Shown here one piece after another: positions 57,078 to 64,000 of a DNA stretch of 64,000 nt. The notes below the pieces were generated by a model that saw only the letters and a program-made list of their open reading frames with translations, was not told the DNA's origin and searched no databases. Origin of the DNA: Cellulomonas sp. URHD0024 (GTDB lineage: Bacteria; Actinomycetota; Actinomycetes; Actinomycetales; Cellulomonadaceae); contig NZ_KE384505.1 in the NCBI RefSeq assembly GCF_000426185.1, forward strand, positions 63,741-127,740. The letters run 5' to 3'. Each line of letters begins with the position of its first letter. Position 1 is the first letter of the stretch. Position numbers and translations under genes: made by a program.

Positions 57078-58223
57078 ATGAGCTCCCCCGGGCACGGACG
57101 GACCTGGCCCCTCGTCGGCCGGGCTGCTGAGCTCGACGATCTCGACGACCTGCTCGCGACCGCGGCCGGCGGCCAGGGCGTCACCGTCCTGCTCGAAGGT
57201 GAGGCCGGGGTCGGCAAGTCCAGCCTCGTCGATGCCCTGCGCGGCTCCGCCCGGCTCCTCGACGTCCAGCTGAGCACCGCGCGGGCGTCGAGCATGCGAC
57301 CGTGGCCGTTCGCGGTGCTGTCCGACGCGCTGCTGCAGAGCCCGTCGCGAACCCCGTTGGAGATCGAGCTCGCCGGGCTCCTCGACGCGTTCTACGCGGC
57401 GCCCACCGTGCCGGACGACGAGATCGTCCGCGCGGGCGCCATGTTCGCCGACCTGCTGCGCAAGCGCGGTGCCGCGCGCCCCTGGGCGCTCGTGCTCGAC
57501 GACGTGCACGAGTCGGACGCGGCGTCGCTCGACGTCCTGCACGAGCTCGCGCACGAGGGCGCTCTGCACAACGCGCTGGTGATCCTCACCATGCGTCCCG
57601 TCCCGTACCGGCCCGAGCTCGCCGCCGTCGTCGCGGCCTGGACCCGTGCCGGCGCTCGGCACCTGGAGCTGCGGCCCCTGAGCGGTCGCGCGACGGTCGA
57701 GCTGGCGGAGCACCTCGTCGGCGGTCCGGTCGGGCCGTCGCTGCGAGGGACCCTCGCGACGACCGGCGGGAACCCGCGGTTCGTCGCGGACGTGGTGCGG
57801 ACCGCACGCTCGTCGGGTGCGCTCGTGACCACGGAGGGCGTGCACGACGCGACGGGTTCCGTCTGGCTCGTCCCCCTGGACGAGGTGGTCCGCCGACGGA
57901 TCGAGTACCTGGGCAACGACGTGCTGGTCCTGCTCGGTCAGGCGTCCGTGCTCGGCACGTCGTTCGTGATGACGGACCTGGCGATGCTCGCCCAGGAGCC
58001 TGTCGCCGACTGCTGGCGCACCCTTCGGCACGGGCTCGCCGCAGGTGTGGTCCGCGCGCGCGGCGACCGGCTCGTCTTCGGGCACGACCTGGTCCGGGCG
58101 GCGTTGTACAACGGACTGCCTCCCGACGAGCGCCGCGCCCTGCACGCCCGGGCTGCGGTCGCCCTGAGCGAGGCCGGCGCTCCGGCGCAGATCGTCTCGA
58201 TCCACCTCGATCGCGCGCGCTGA
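57078..58223 (+). CDS. LAL-type AAA ATPase without helix-turn-helix domain
   Basis: A 381-residue protein resembling only the N-terminal ATPase and start of the helical part of LuxR-type LAL regulators such as the one at 37937. Walker A GEAGVGKS is at residues 41-48, Walker B LVLDDVHESD near 140, and GNPRFVADV and LLGQASVLGTSF are sensor-like segments. It stops after VSIHLDRAR, where full regulators continue for another 500 residues to a DNA-binding domain. It may be a truncated relic or a stand-alone signalling ATPase. TACGAT (57066-57071) lies 6 nt before the ATG. Confidence 0.8.
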   Translation: MSSPGHGRTWPLVGRAAELDDLDDLLATAAGGQGVTVLLEGEAGVGKSSLVDALRGSARLLDVQLSTARASSMRPWPFAVLSDALLQSPSRTPLEIELAGLLDAFYAAPTVPDDEIVRAGAMFADLLRKRGAARPWALVLDDVHESDAASLDVLHELAHEGALHNALVILTMRPVPYRPELAAVVAAWTRAGARHLELRPLSGRATVELAEHLVGGPVGPSLRGTLATTGGNPRFVADVVRTARSSGALVTTEGVHDATGSVWLVPLDEVVRRRIEYLGNDVLVLLGQASVLGTSFVMTDLAMLAQEPVADCWRTLRHGLAAGVVRARGDRLVFGHDLVRAALYNGLPPDERRALHARAAVALSEAGAPAQIVSIHLDRAR

Positions 58224-58277
58224 CGCCCGTCCCCTCCTAACGTGGACCCCTCGTCGACGTCCATCGAAGGAGTACCC

Positions 58278-58715
58278 ATGGCTACCCGTACGTCTCGCAC
58301 CGCGTGGAACGGCACCCTGCAGGAGGGCAGCGGCCAGGTCGAGCTGACCAGCTCCGGGCTCGGCACGTTCGACGTCTCGTTCCCCCGGCGCACGGCCGAG
58401 ACCGCTGACGGGACGACGAGCCCCGAGGAGCTCATCGCCGCCGCGCACTCGTCGTGCTACTCGATGGCGCTGGCCGGCGAGATCGCCCGCGCCGGCGGCA
58501 CCCCGATCGCGCACCAGGTCACCGCCGACGTCACCCTGTCGCCCGACCCCGCGGGCGGGGTCGGCATCAGCGCGATCCACCTGACCGTCCGCGCCGAGGT
58601 CGAGGGCCTGGACGCCGACGCGTTCGAGGCGGCCGCACAGGCCGCGAAGGTCGGCTGCCCGGTCAGCAAGGCCCTCACCGGCACGACGATCACCCTGGAC
58701 GCAGCCCTCGACTGA
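58278..58715 (+). CDS. OsmC/Ohr family peroxide-reducing protein
   Basis: A 145-residue thiol peroxidase of the OsmC subgroup, which reduces organic hydroperoxides. The two redox cysteines are C60 (AHSSCYSMAL) and C127 (AKVGCPVSKAL), with the conserved SPEELIAAAH segment ahead of the first. The N-terminus (RTAWNGTLQEGSGQVELTSSGLG) is typical of OsmC rather than Ohr. AAGGAG lies 8 nt before the ATG at 58278, one of the few clear ribosome binding sites in this half of the window. Confidence 0.92.
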   Translation: MATRTSRTAWNGTLQEGSGQVELTSSGLGTFDVSFPRRTAETADGTTSPEELIAAAHSSCYSMALAGEIARAGGTPIAHQVTADVTLSPDPAGGVGISAIHLTVRAEVEGLDADAFEAAAQAAKVGCPVSKALTGTTITLDAALD

Positions 58716-58730
58716 CCCCGCCGCCCACCC

Positions 58731-58782
58731 AGCAACGTCCGCACTCGTGTGGCCAATAACCCCCACGAGTGCGGACGTTGCT
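58731..58782. repeat. long palindrome, first of a tandem pair
   Basis: AGCAACGTCCGCACTCGTG (58731-58749) and CACGAGTGCGGACGTTGCT (58764-58782) are perfect 19-bp inverted arms with a 14-nt loop (TGGCCAATAACCCC). It begins 16 nt after the OsmC stop. Confidence 0.95.
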
Positions 58783-58795
58783 GAATCACTTCCGG

Positions 58796-58843
58796 CAACG
58801 TCCGCACTCGATGGGCCTATGGCGCCCTCGAGTGCGGACGTTG
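58796..58843. repeat. long palindrome, second of a tandem pair
   Basis: CAACGTCCGCACTCGA (58796-58811) and TCGAGTGCGGACGTTG (58828-58843) are perfect 16-bp inverted arms with a 16-nt loop. The arm core is the same as in the first palindrome 14 nt upstream, but the loops differ, so this is a repeated element and not a simple duplication. Confidence 0.95.
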
Positions 58844-58918
58844 GCGGGAGCGGTGGGGCGCGGCCGGTTTCGTGGGCACCTGTGACGGGGTGGGCGTCTC
58901 CGATGGGAGACTGCGCGG

Positions 58919-61894
58919 GTGGCGGCCGTGACCGAGACTGTGGCAGGGAACGTGGACAGCGCGCAGGTCGTGGCGGCGCTGCGGTCCGCGATGCGTGGGT
59001 CGGTCGACGACTCCAGCCGTCGGCGGGCCGAGTACTCCACGGACGCGTCCAACTACCGGGTGGTCCCGCAGGTGGTGGCCTTCCCGCAGGACACCGACGA
59101 CGTCGAGGCCGCGCTCGAGGTGTCGCGCGACCTGGGCGTTCCGCTGACCGCGCGCGGCGGCGGAACGAGCGTGGCCGGCAACGCGGTCGGCACCGGGATC
59201 GTGCTCGACTTCTCGCGGCACGTGAACCGCATCCTCTCGATCGACCCTTCGGAACAGACCGCTCGGGTCGAGCCGGGCGTCGTCATGGCCGCGCTCCAGA
59301 AGGCGGCTGCACCGCACGGGCTCCGCTTCGGTCCCGATCCGAGCACGCAGGCCCGCGCGACGCTCGGCGGGATGATCGGCAACAACGCCTGCGGCCCTCG
59401 CGCGGTCGCCTATGGCCGCACCGCCGACAACGTGCTCGCCCTCGACATGGTCGACGGGACCGGTCGGCGCTTCACCGCGTCGTCGGGCGCAGGTGCGCTC
59501 GACGTGGTCCCGGGTCTCGACGGGCTGGTCCGGGCCCACCTCGACGTCATCCGCACCGAGCTGGGTCGCTTCGGGCGGCAGGTCTCCGGCTACTCCCTCG
59601 AGCACCTGCTCCCCGAGAGGGGCACCGACCTCGCCAAGGCGCTCGTCGGCACCGAGGGGACGGTCGGCACGCTGCTCGGCGCGACCGTCCGACTCGTCCC
59701 GATCGCCGCCGCCCCGGTCCTGGTCGTCCTCGGCTACCCGGACATGCCCGCCGCGGCCGACGCCGTCCCCGCGCTGCTCGCGCACGCGCCCCTGGCGATC
59801 GAGGGCATGGACTCGCGCCTGGTGGACGTGGTCCGACGAGTGCGCGGTGCCGCCGCCGTCCCGACCCTGCCGCCCGGCGGCGGCTGGTTGATGGTCGAGG
59901 TCGGCGGTGCCGACCTCGACGAGGCCCTGTCCCGCGCGAACGCCCTCGCCGCCGACGCCGGAACGACCGCCGTCGGACTCTTCCCGCCCGGTCCCGACGC
60001 CGCCCGCATGTGGCGCATCCGCGAGGACGGTGCAGGCCTGGGCGGTCGGACGCCGTCGGGGGAGCAGGCCTGGCCCGGCTTCGAGGACTCGGCGGTGCCG
60101 CCGGAGCGGCTCGGCGCCTACCTGCGCGAGCTCGAGGCGCTCATGGCGGCGCACCGCGTCGACGGCCTGGCGTACGGGCACTTCGGCGACGGGTGCGTGC
60201 ACCTGCGTCTCGACATCCCGCTCGGCCGGTCGGGCAACCCCCTGCGCGCGTTCATGGAGGACGCGGCCGCGCTGGTCGCCTCGCACGGCGGCTCGCTGTC
60301 GGGGGAGCACGGCGACGGTCGCGCCCGCTCCGAGCTGCTGTCGGTGATGTACACGCCGAAGGCCATCGGCCTGTTCGGCGCGTTCAAGGACCTCTTCGAC
60401 CCCCGCGACCTGCTCAACCCCGGCGTGCTGGTCCGGCCTCGGCCGCTGGATGCGGACCTCCGACGCCCGTGGGCCCGCCCGCTGCTCGCCGACGGCCACG
60501 GGTTCTCCTTCGCGCACGACGCCGGCGACCTGACCACGGCCGTGCACCGCTGCGTCGGCGTGGGCAAGTGCCGCGCCGACAACACGGCGGCGGGCGGGTT
60601 CATGTGTCCGTCGTACCTGGCGACGAAGGACGAGAAGGACTCGACCCGCGGGCGAGCGCGCGTGCTGCAGGAGCTGGCGAACGGCACGCTGGTCTCCGGC
60701 GGCTGGTCGTCGCCCGAGGTGCACGAGTCGCTCGACCTCTGCCTGAGCTGCAAGGCGTGCTCGTCGGACTGCCCCGCAGGCGTCGACATGGCTCAGTACA
60801 AGTCGGAGATCTTGCACCGTACATATCGCGGGAAGGTGCGGCCGATGTCGCACTACGCCCTGGGGTGGCTGCCCCGCTGGGCTCGGCTGGTCACCGGGGT
60901 CCCCGGCCTCGCGGCGCTGACCAACGCGGTTCTGGGCATCCGACCGGTCGCCAAGGCGGTCCTGGCCGGCGGTGGCATGGACACGCGTCGCCAGATGATC
61001 ACGTTCGCCCGCACCCCGTTCCGTGCGTGGACCCGCGGCGAGGGTCGCGACGACGTCACGCTGGTGACCGCCCGGGACAACAACACGGCCGACGTCCGGC
61101 CCGAGGGTCGTGCGAGCGACCTCTCGCTCGGGCGCGACGAGGGTGTGGGCAGGCCCAAGGTGCTGCTCTGGACGGACACGTTCTCCGACACCCTGTCGCC
61201 GACCGTCGCGCACGCCGCGGTGGCCGTGCTGCGCGACGCCGGGTACGAGGTGCTGGTGCCCGAGCAGAAGGCCTGCTGCGGCCTCACCTGGATCAGCACC
61301 GGCCAGCTGGACGGCGCGCGCAGGCAGCTGTCGCAGCTGCTCGAGGTCCTCGGGCCGTTCGCCGTCAACGGCATCCCGATCGTCGGGCTGGAGCCGTCGT
61401 GCACGGCCGTGCTGCGCTCGGACCTGCGCGACCTGTTCCCCGACGACCCCCGCGCGGTGGCGGTCGCCCGCGAGACCCGCACGCTCGCGGAGCTGCTCAC
61501 GGCTCCCGCGCCGATCGGACCAGGCGACCGCTGGCAGGTGCCCGACCTGTCCGACGTCACCGCCGTCGTCCAGCCGCACTGCCACCACCACTCGGTGATG
61601 ACGTGGAACCCCGACCGCGCGTTGCTGACGGAGGCGGGTGCGCAGTTCTCCGCTCTGGCCGGGTGCTGCGGGCTCGCCGGGAACTTCGGCATGGAGAAGG
61701 GGCACTACGACGTGTCGGTCGCGGTCGCGGAGAACTCGCTCCTGCCCGCGCTTCGGGACGCTGCCCCTGGTGACGTCTACCTGGCCGACGGGTTCTCCTG
61801 CCGCACGCAGGCGGAACAGCTCGCCGGCGTCGAGGGCATCCACCTCGCCGAGCTCCTCGCAGCGCACCTGCCGGCCCGCGAACCGACCGCCTGA
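58919..61894 (+). CDS. FAD-binding and [4Fe-4S] D-lactate dehydrogenase / glycolate oxidase-type protein
   Basis: A 991-residue membrane-associated respiratory-type oxidoreductase fusing GlcD-like and GlcF-like parts. The FAD-binding domain (residues ~45-230) has PLTARGGGTSVAGNAVG and GGMIGNNACGPRAVAYGRTADNV. The FAD oxidase C-terminal domain ends near GEHGDGRARSELL (about residue 465). Iron-sulfur ligands are in CVGVGKCRAD...GFMCPSY and CLSCKACSSDCPAGVD. The last 250 residues hold two CCG domains (QKACCGLTW, AGCCGLAGNFGMEKGHYD). It oxidises D-2-hydroxy acids and passes electrons onward. The GTG at 58919 or the next one at 58928 starts it. Confidence 0.92.
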   Translation: MAAVTETVAGNVDSAQVVAALRSAMRGSVDDSSRRRAEYSTDASNYRVVPQVVAFPQDTDDVEAALEVSRDLGVPLTARGGGTSVAGNAVGTGIVLDFSRHVNRILSIDPSEQTARVEPGVVMAALQKAAAPHGLRFGPDPSTQARATLGGMIGNNACGPRAVAYGRTADNVLALDMVDGTGRRFTASSGAGALDVVPGLDGLVRAHLDVIRTELGRFGRQVSGYSLEHLLPERGTDLAKALVGTEGTVGTLLGATVRLVPIAAAPVLVVLGYPDMPAAADAVPALLAHAPLAIEGMDSRLVDVVRRVRGAAAVPTLPPGGGWLMVEVGGADLDEALSRANALAADAGTTAVGLFPPGPDAARMWRIREDGAGLGGRTPSGEQAWPGFEDSAVPPERLGAYLRELEALMAAHRVDGLAYGHFGDGCVHLRLDIPLGRSGNPLRAFMEDAAALVASHGGSLSGEHGDGRARSELLSVMYTPKAIGLFGAFKDLFDPRDLLNPGVLVRPRPLDADLRRPWARPLLADGHGFSFAHDAGDLTTAVHRCVGVGKCRADNTAAGGFMCPSYLATKDEKDSTRGRARVLQELANGTLVSGGWSSPEVHESLDLCLSCKACSSDCPAGVDMAQYKSEILHRTYRGKVRPMSHYALGWLPRWARLVTGVPGLAALTNAVLGIRPVAKAVLAGGGMDTRRQMITFARTPFRAWTRGEGRDDVTLVTARDNNTADVRPEGRASDLSLGRDEGVGRPKVLLWTDTFSDTLSPTVAHAAVAVLRDAGYEVLVPEQKACCGLTWISTGQLDGARRQLSQLLEVLGPFAVNGIPIVGLEPSCTAVLRSDLRDLFPDDPRAVAVARETRTLAELLTAPAPIGPGDRWQVPDLSDVTAVVQPHCHHHSVMTWNPDRALLTEAGAQFSALAGCCGLAGNFGMEKGHYDVSVAVAENSLLPALRDAAPGDVYLADGFSCRTQAEQLAGVEGIHLAELLAAHLPAREPTA

Positions 61895-61962
61895 CACACC
61901 CCAACCGACGCGCCCGACCCCCGCGCGCCGAGGTCCGAGTGCACCCAGGCGGCGGCTGCAGG

Positions 61963-62412
61963 CTATGTCCGCCGCAGCTCGGTGAGCCCACGTCCGGGGT
62001 GCCACGAGCGCACGACCAGGTAGGTCGCGGTCTCGTCGAGCCGCGTGTGGACCACCTCGGTCACATCGAGCGCGAACGCGGTCGAGGGTGGCGAACCCTC
62101 GGGCGGCTCGATCTGGACCAGCCGTCCGGCCAGCTTGGCCTCACCGACCCACGAGGCGGGGTCCTTGGGCGGCTCCAGCGTGGGGGAGTGGACGGCGACG
62201 CGCGGGTCGCGCAGCACGTCAGCGAGCTTGCGGCTCTGCGGCATCATCCCGAGCGTGACGTCGTCGCCGATCTCGAGCTCGGTGCCGGAGATCCGTGGCG
62301 AGCCGTCGGCGCGGATCGTGGCCAGGGTCTTGTTGGTCCCGGAGCGGAACAGCGCCTCGACCTCGGCGGCGAGGTCGGGCACCTCGGCCCGGATGTCGGC
62401 CCATCGCGTCAT
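61963..62412 (-). CDS. pyridoxamine 5'-phosphate oxidase-like flavin-binding protein
   Basis: A 149-residue protein of the split-barrel PNPOx-like family. The N-terminal helix and strands (LAAEVEALFRSGTNKTLATIRADGSPRISGTELEI) and the PQSRKLADVLRDPRVAVHSP stretch are typical. The C-terminal part (LAGRLVQIE, DVTEVVHTRL) completes the barrel. Such proteins bind FMN, F420 or haem; which one cannot be told here. It converges on the lactate dehydrogenase gene and follows the DUF6174 lipoprotein gene by 35 nt on the same strand. Confidence 0.85.
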   Translation of the reverse strand: MTRWADIRAEVPDLAAEVEALFRSGTNKTLATIRADGSPRISGTELEIGDDVTLGMMPQSRKLADVLRDPRVAVHSPTLEPPKDPASWVGEAKLAGRLVQIEPPEGSPPSTAFALDVTEVVHTRLDETATYLVVRSWHPGRGLTELRRT

Positions 62413-62447
62413 GGCACCAGTTCTACCGGCAGCCGCCGACAGCCGGC

Positions 62448-62876
62448 TCAGGAAGCGGGCGTGTACCCGCTCAGCACGTAGCACTCCTCGTCGTCGATCG
62501 CCTGGGGGTCCGGGTCGAACGAGACCTTCGTGAGCAGGCCGGTGGCGTCGTACCCGACCTCGGACGGGTGCTCGGCCGCCGCGCGTGCGGTGAGCTCCTC
62601 GATCGACGGTGCGTCGTCGAGGACCCCAGGCATGTCCGCGGCTCTGCCACCCGGTTCGTCGAGGCCCTCGACCGCCGTGACCCGCCCATCCTCGACCGTG
62701 ACCGAGAACGTGCCGATGAACCCTCGTTCGCCGCAGCTGGAGGCGAGCGAGTAGGTGTAGCTCGTGGCGAGCGCAGGAGCAGACGGGGCACTCGCCTCGG
62801 GCTCGGGGTCCGCGCACGCTGACAGTCCGAGGACGACGGCGAGGGCGACGGGGACGGCGACGACGGCACGGACCAC
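62448..62876 (-). CDS. DUF6174-like lipoprotein
   Basis: A 142-residue exported lipoprotein with lipobox LSAC (Cys21) after a hydrophobic signal. The mature part has the pattern I associate with DUF6174: [35 protein letters not shown], then a helix and [33 protein letters not shown]. The two cysteines probably pair. The function is unknown. It is divergent from the thiamine-binding protein gene across 92 nt. Confidence 0.82.
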   Translation of the reverse strand: MVRAVVAVPVALAVVLGLSACADPEPEASAPSAPALATSYTYSLASSCGERGFIGTFSVTVEDGRVTAVEGLDEPGGRAADMPGVLDDAPSIEELTARAAAEHPSEVGYDATGLLTKVSFDPDPQAIDDEECYVLSGYTPAS

Positions 62877-62968
62877 TGCGGCGCTCCTCGGATCGACGAC
62901 GACGAGGCCGACACCGTAGCGGACGCCGGCGGTTGGACACCCGACGCCGCACGGACCAGGGTGGGCGC

Positions 62969-63265
62969 ATGCTCGTCGCCTTCTCCGTCGCCCCGCTTGG
63001 TGCGGGCGAGTCCGTGACCGCCGCCGTCGCCGATGCCGTGCGCGTCGTCCGGGAGTCGGGTCTGCCCAACCAGACCGACGCCATGTTCACCACGCTCGAG
63101 GGCGAGTGGGACGAGGTCATGGACGTGGTGCGACGAGCCACCGAGGCCGTCGGTCGGCACGGGCACCGGGTCAGCCTGGTGCTCAAGGCCGACATCCGAC
63201 CGGGGCGCACCGGGGAGCTCACGGGCAAGGTCGCGCGCGTCGAGGCGGCCCTCGCGCAGGACTGA
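62969..63265 (+). CDS. thiamine-binding protein (MTH1187/YkoF-like)
   Basis: A 98-residue small alpha/beta protein of the MTH1187 (DUF77) family, which binds thiamine-related ligands. [61 protein letters not shown] and [29 protein letters not shown] match the whole domain. The ATG at 62969 is 6 nt after CAGGGT. Length and ends fit the family. No thiamine genes are nearby. Confidence 0.9.
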   Translation: MLVAFSVAPLGAGESVTAAVADAVRVVRESGLPNQTDAMFTTLEGEWDEVMDVVRRATEAVGRHGHRVSLVLKADIRPGRTGELTGKVARVEAALAQD

Positions 63266-63482
63266 CGGGTGCCACCGGGGTGTGTGATGCACCACGATCC
63301 GGCGGCAGGTTTCTGCGCATGCGGGTGATCGCGCCAAACTGATACCGGCGCGTCCGACGGACCGGCTGACGCGCCGGGTCCGCTGTGGGACAGTGTGGTC
63401 GCACGCGTGAGCAGACGGCCTCCGCGGGCGGCAAGAACTGAACGTGCGGCAGGCGGCGGCGTGCCCAGGAAGGCCGGGACTG
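63266..63482. other. 217-nt intergenic region, no gene seen
   Basis: I see no coding-like ORF. It contains short complementary GC runs (GCGCGTCC and GGCTGACGCGCC around 63350-63375) and presumably the promoter of the gene at 63483, whose AGGAAGG-type ribosome binding site lies about 10 nt before its ATG. Confidence 0.5.
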
Positions 63483-64000
63483 ATGCCCATCTTCGAGCTC
63501 GACGAGGGCCGACCGCGCCTTGTCCAGCCGATGCAGCCCCTGGCCGGCTCCTTCGCGCAGGAGGCTGCGGCGCTCCTGACCCACCACCTCGCGGCGATCG
63601 CCGGCGAGCCGCTGTTCGCGGTGCGTTCGCGCACCTCGTCGCCGGACCACGCGGACCTGCCCGGACTGCTGGCCCTCGACGCCACGGGCCGCCCTGTCGT
63701 GCTCGACGTCGGGCAGGTCCTCGACGACGACGCGATCATCTCGGCCCTGCGGCACGCCGGCGCGGCGGCACGGATGACGACGACCGACCTGGCCCGCGCC
63801 TACCACCCGGACCCCAGCCGGTTCGGCGCCGACTTCGCCGCGTTCCGCGAGCAGGCGGCGTTCGGTGCGCAGGCGACGCGTCGCGAGGGCGTCCGGCTGA
63901 TCCTGCTCTGCTCGGAGGTCGCCGCCGAGGCGAGCGACACCCTGGCCTTCCTGCGTGGCCCCGGTCGCCACGTGGACGTCCTGCAGATCGGCGTCGTGCG
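63483..64000 (+). CDS. unrecognised gene, 5' part (cut by window end)
   Basis: The frame from ATG 63483 stays open to the window end (172 codons visible). It begins MPIFELDEGRPRLVQPMQPL. A motif-like stretch LFAVRSRTSSPDHADLPGLLALDATGRPVVLDVG, followed by a helix and a VRLILLCSEV strand, resembles the layout of PD-(D/E)XK nuclease-like proteins (acidic residue, then a strand with xVxDV), but the lysine of the motif is not evident. The helical part DLARAYHPDPSRFGADFAAFREQ follows. AGGAAGG upstream is a ribosome binding site. I do not recognise the family with confidence. Confidence 0.7.
   Translation, partial: MPIFELDEGRPRLVQPMQPLAGSFAQEAAALLTHHLAAIAGEPLFAVRSRTSSPDHADLPGLLALDATGRPVVLDVGQVLDDDAIISALRHAGAAARMTTTDLARAYHPDPSRFGADFAAFREQAAFGAQATRREGVRLILLCSEVAAEASDTLAFLRGPGRHVDVLQIGVV

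Overview
This 64 kb window is very GC-rich, coding-dense chromosomal DNA from an actinobacterium. Protein content (stand-alone LigD polymerase domain, LAL/LuxR regulators, Excalibur lipoproteins, VanY-type proteins with alanine-rich linkers, PolA-like exonuclease) and the block topA - oxidoreductase - tmk - holB - lipoprotein hydrolase - tRNA-Thr suggest Micrococcales, probably Cellulomonadaceae. That placement is inference from gene content and order. I see no intact transposase, integrase, phage module or CRISPR array.

Layout. 1-5.8 kb: end of topA, a Gfo/Idh/MocA oxidoreductase, tmk, holB, a secreted alpha/beta-hydrolase, a membrane protein and tRNA-Thr(CGT). 6-14.5 kb: a VOC protein and a four-gene MacB/LolCDE-like exporter (two ATPases, two large FtsX permeases). 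14.6-20 kb: membrane proteins, an ABC-2 exporter with an operator-like palindrome in its promoter, and a divergent MFS/TetR efflux pair with a large inverted-repeat operator. 20-22.6 kb: a four-gene operon for a response regulator and histidine kinase preceded by two small exported proteins. 22.7-25.3 kb: a membrane protein, an Excalibur lipoprotein, rtcB and a small divergent gene.

25.3-33.3 kb is the accessory-looking part. It holds a four-gene operon that begins with a small four-cysteine exported protein and continues with an ABC ATPase and two membrane proteins. Next to it lie an OmdA/YdeI (bacteriocin-protection family) gene, a DUF5701 gene, a pair of unusual genes (one Tse2-toxin-like, one unrecognised), a LuxR regulator with no phosphoacceptor, and a DUF3806-like protein. 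I consider this the best place to look for an undescribed system.

33.3-41.6 kb: alpha/beta-hydrolase, VanY peptidase, MFS transporter, LigD polymerase domain, a giant LAL regulator translationally coupled to a 65-residue ORF, and a VOC gene behind an ordered repeat array. 41.6-46.2 kb: RsbW-like ATPase, MinD/ParA-like ATPase with an odd P-loop, ECF sigma factor and a large membrane-anchored partner. 46.5-50 kb: 5'-3' exonuclease, DoxX, membrane protein, RNase HI, DUF3806. 50-58.2 kb: a 1387-residue subtilase, an isoaspartyl methyltransferase-like protein, a DNA-binding protein, a second VanY protein and a headless LAL-type AAA protein. 58.2-64 kb: OsmC, two tandem palindromes, a 991-residue D-lactate dehydrogenase-type flavoprotein, a PNPOx-like protein, a DUF6174 lipoprotein, a thiamine-binding protein and the start of an unrecognised gene.

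Many genes carry a TANNNT -10-like hexamer 6-7 nt ahead of the start codon and no Shine-Dalgarno sequence, pointing to widespread leaderless transcription. Identifications are by reading motifs; no database search was possible.
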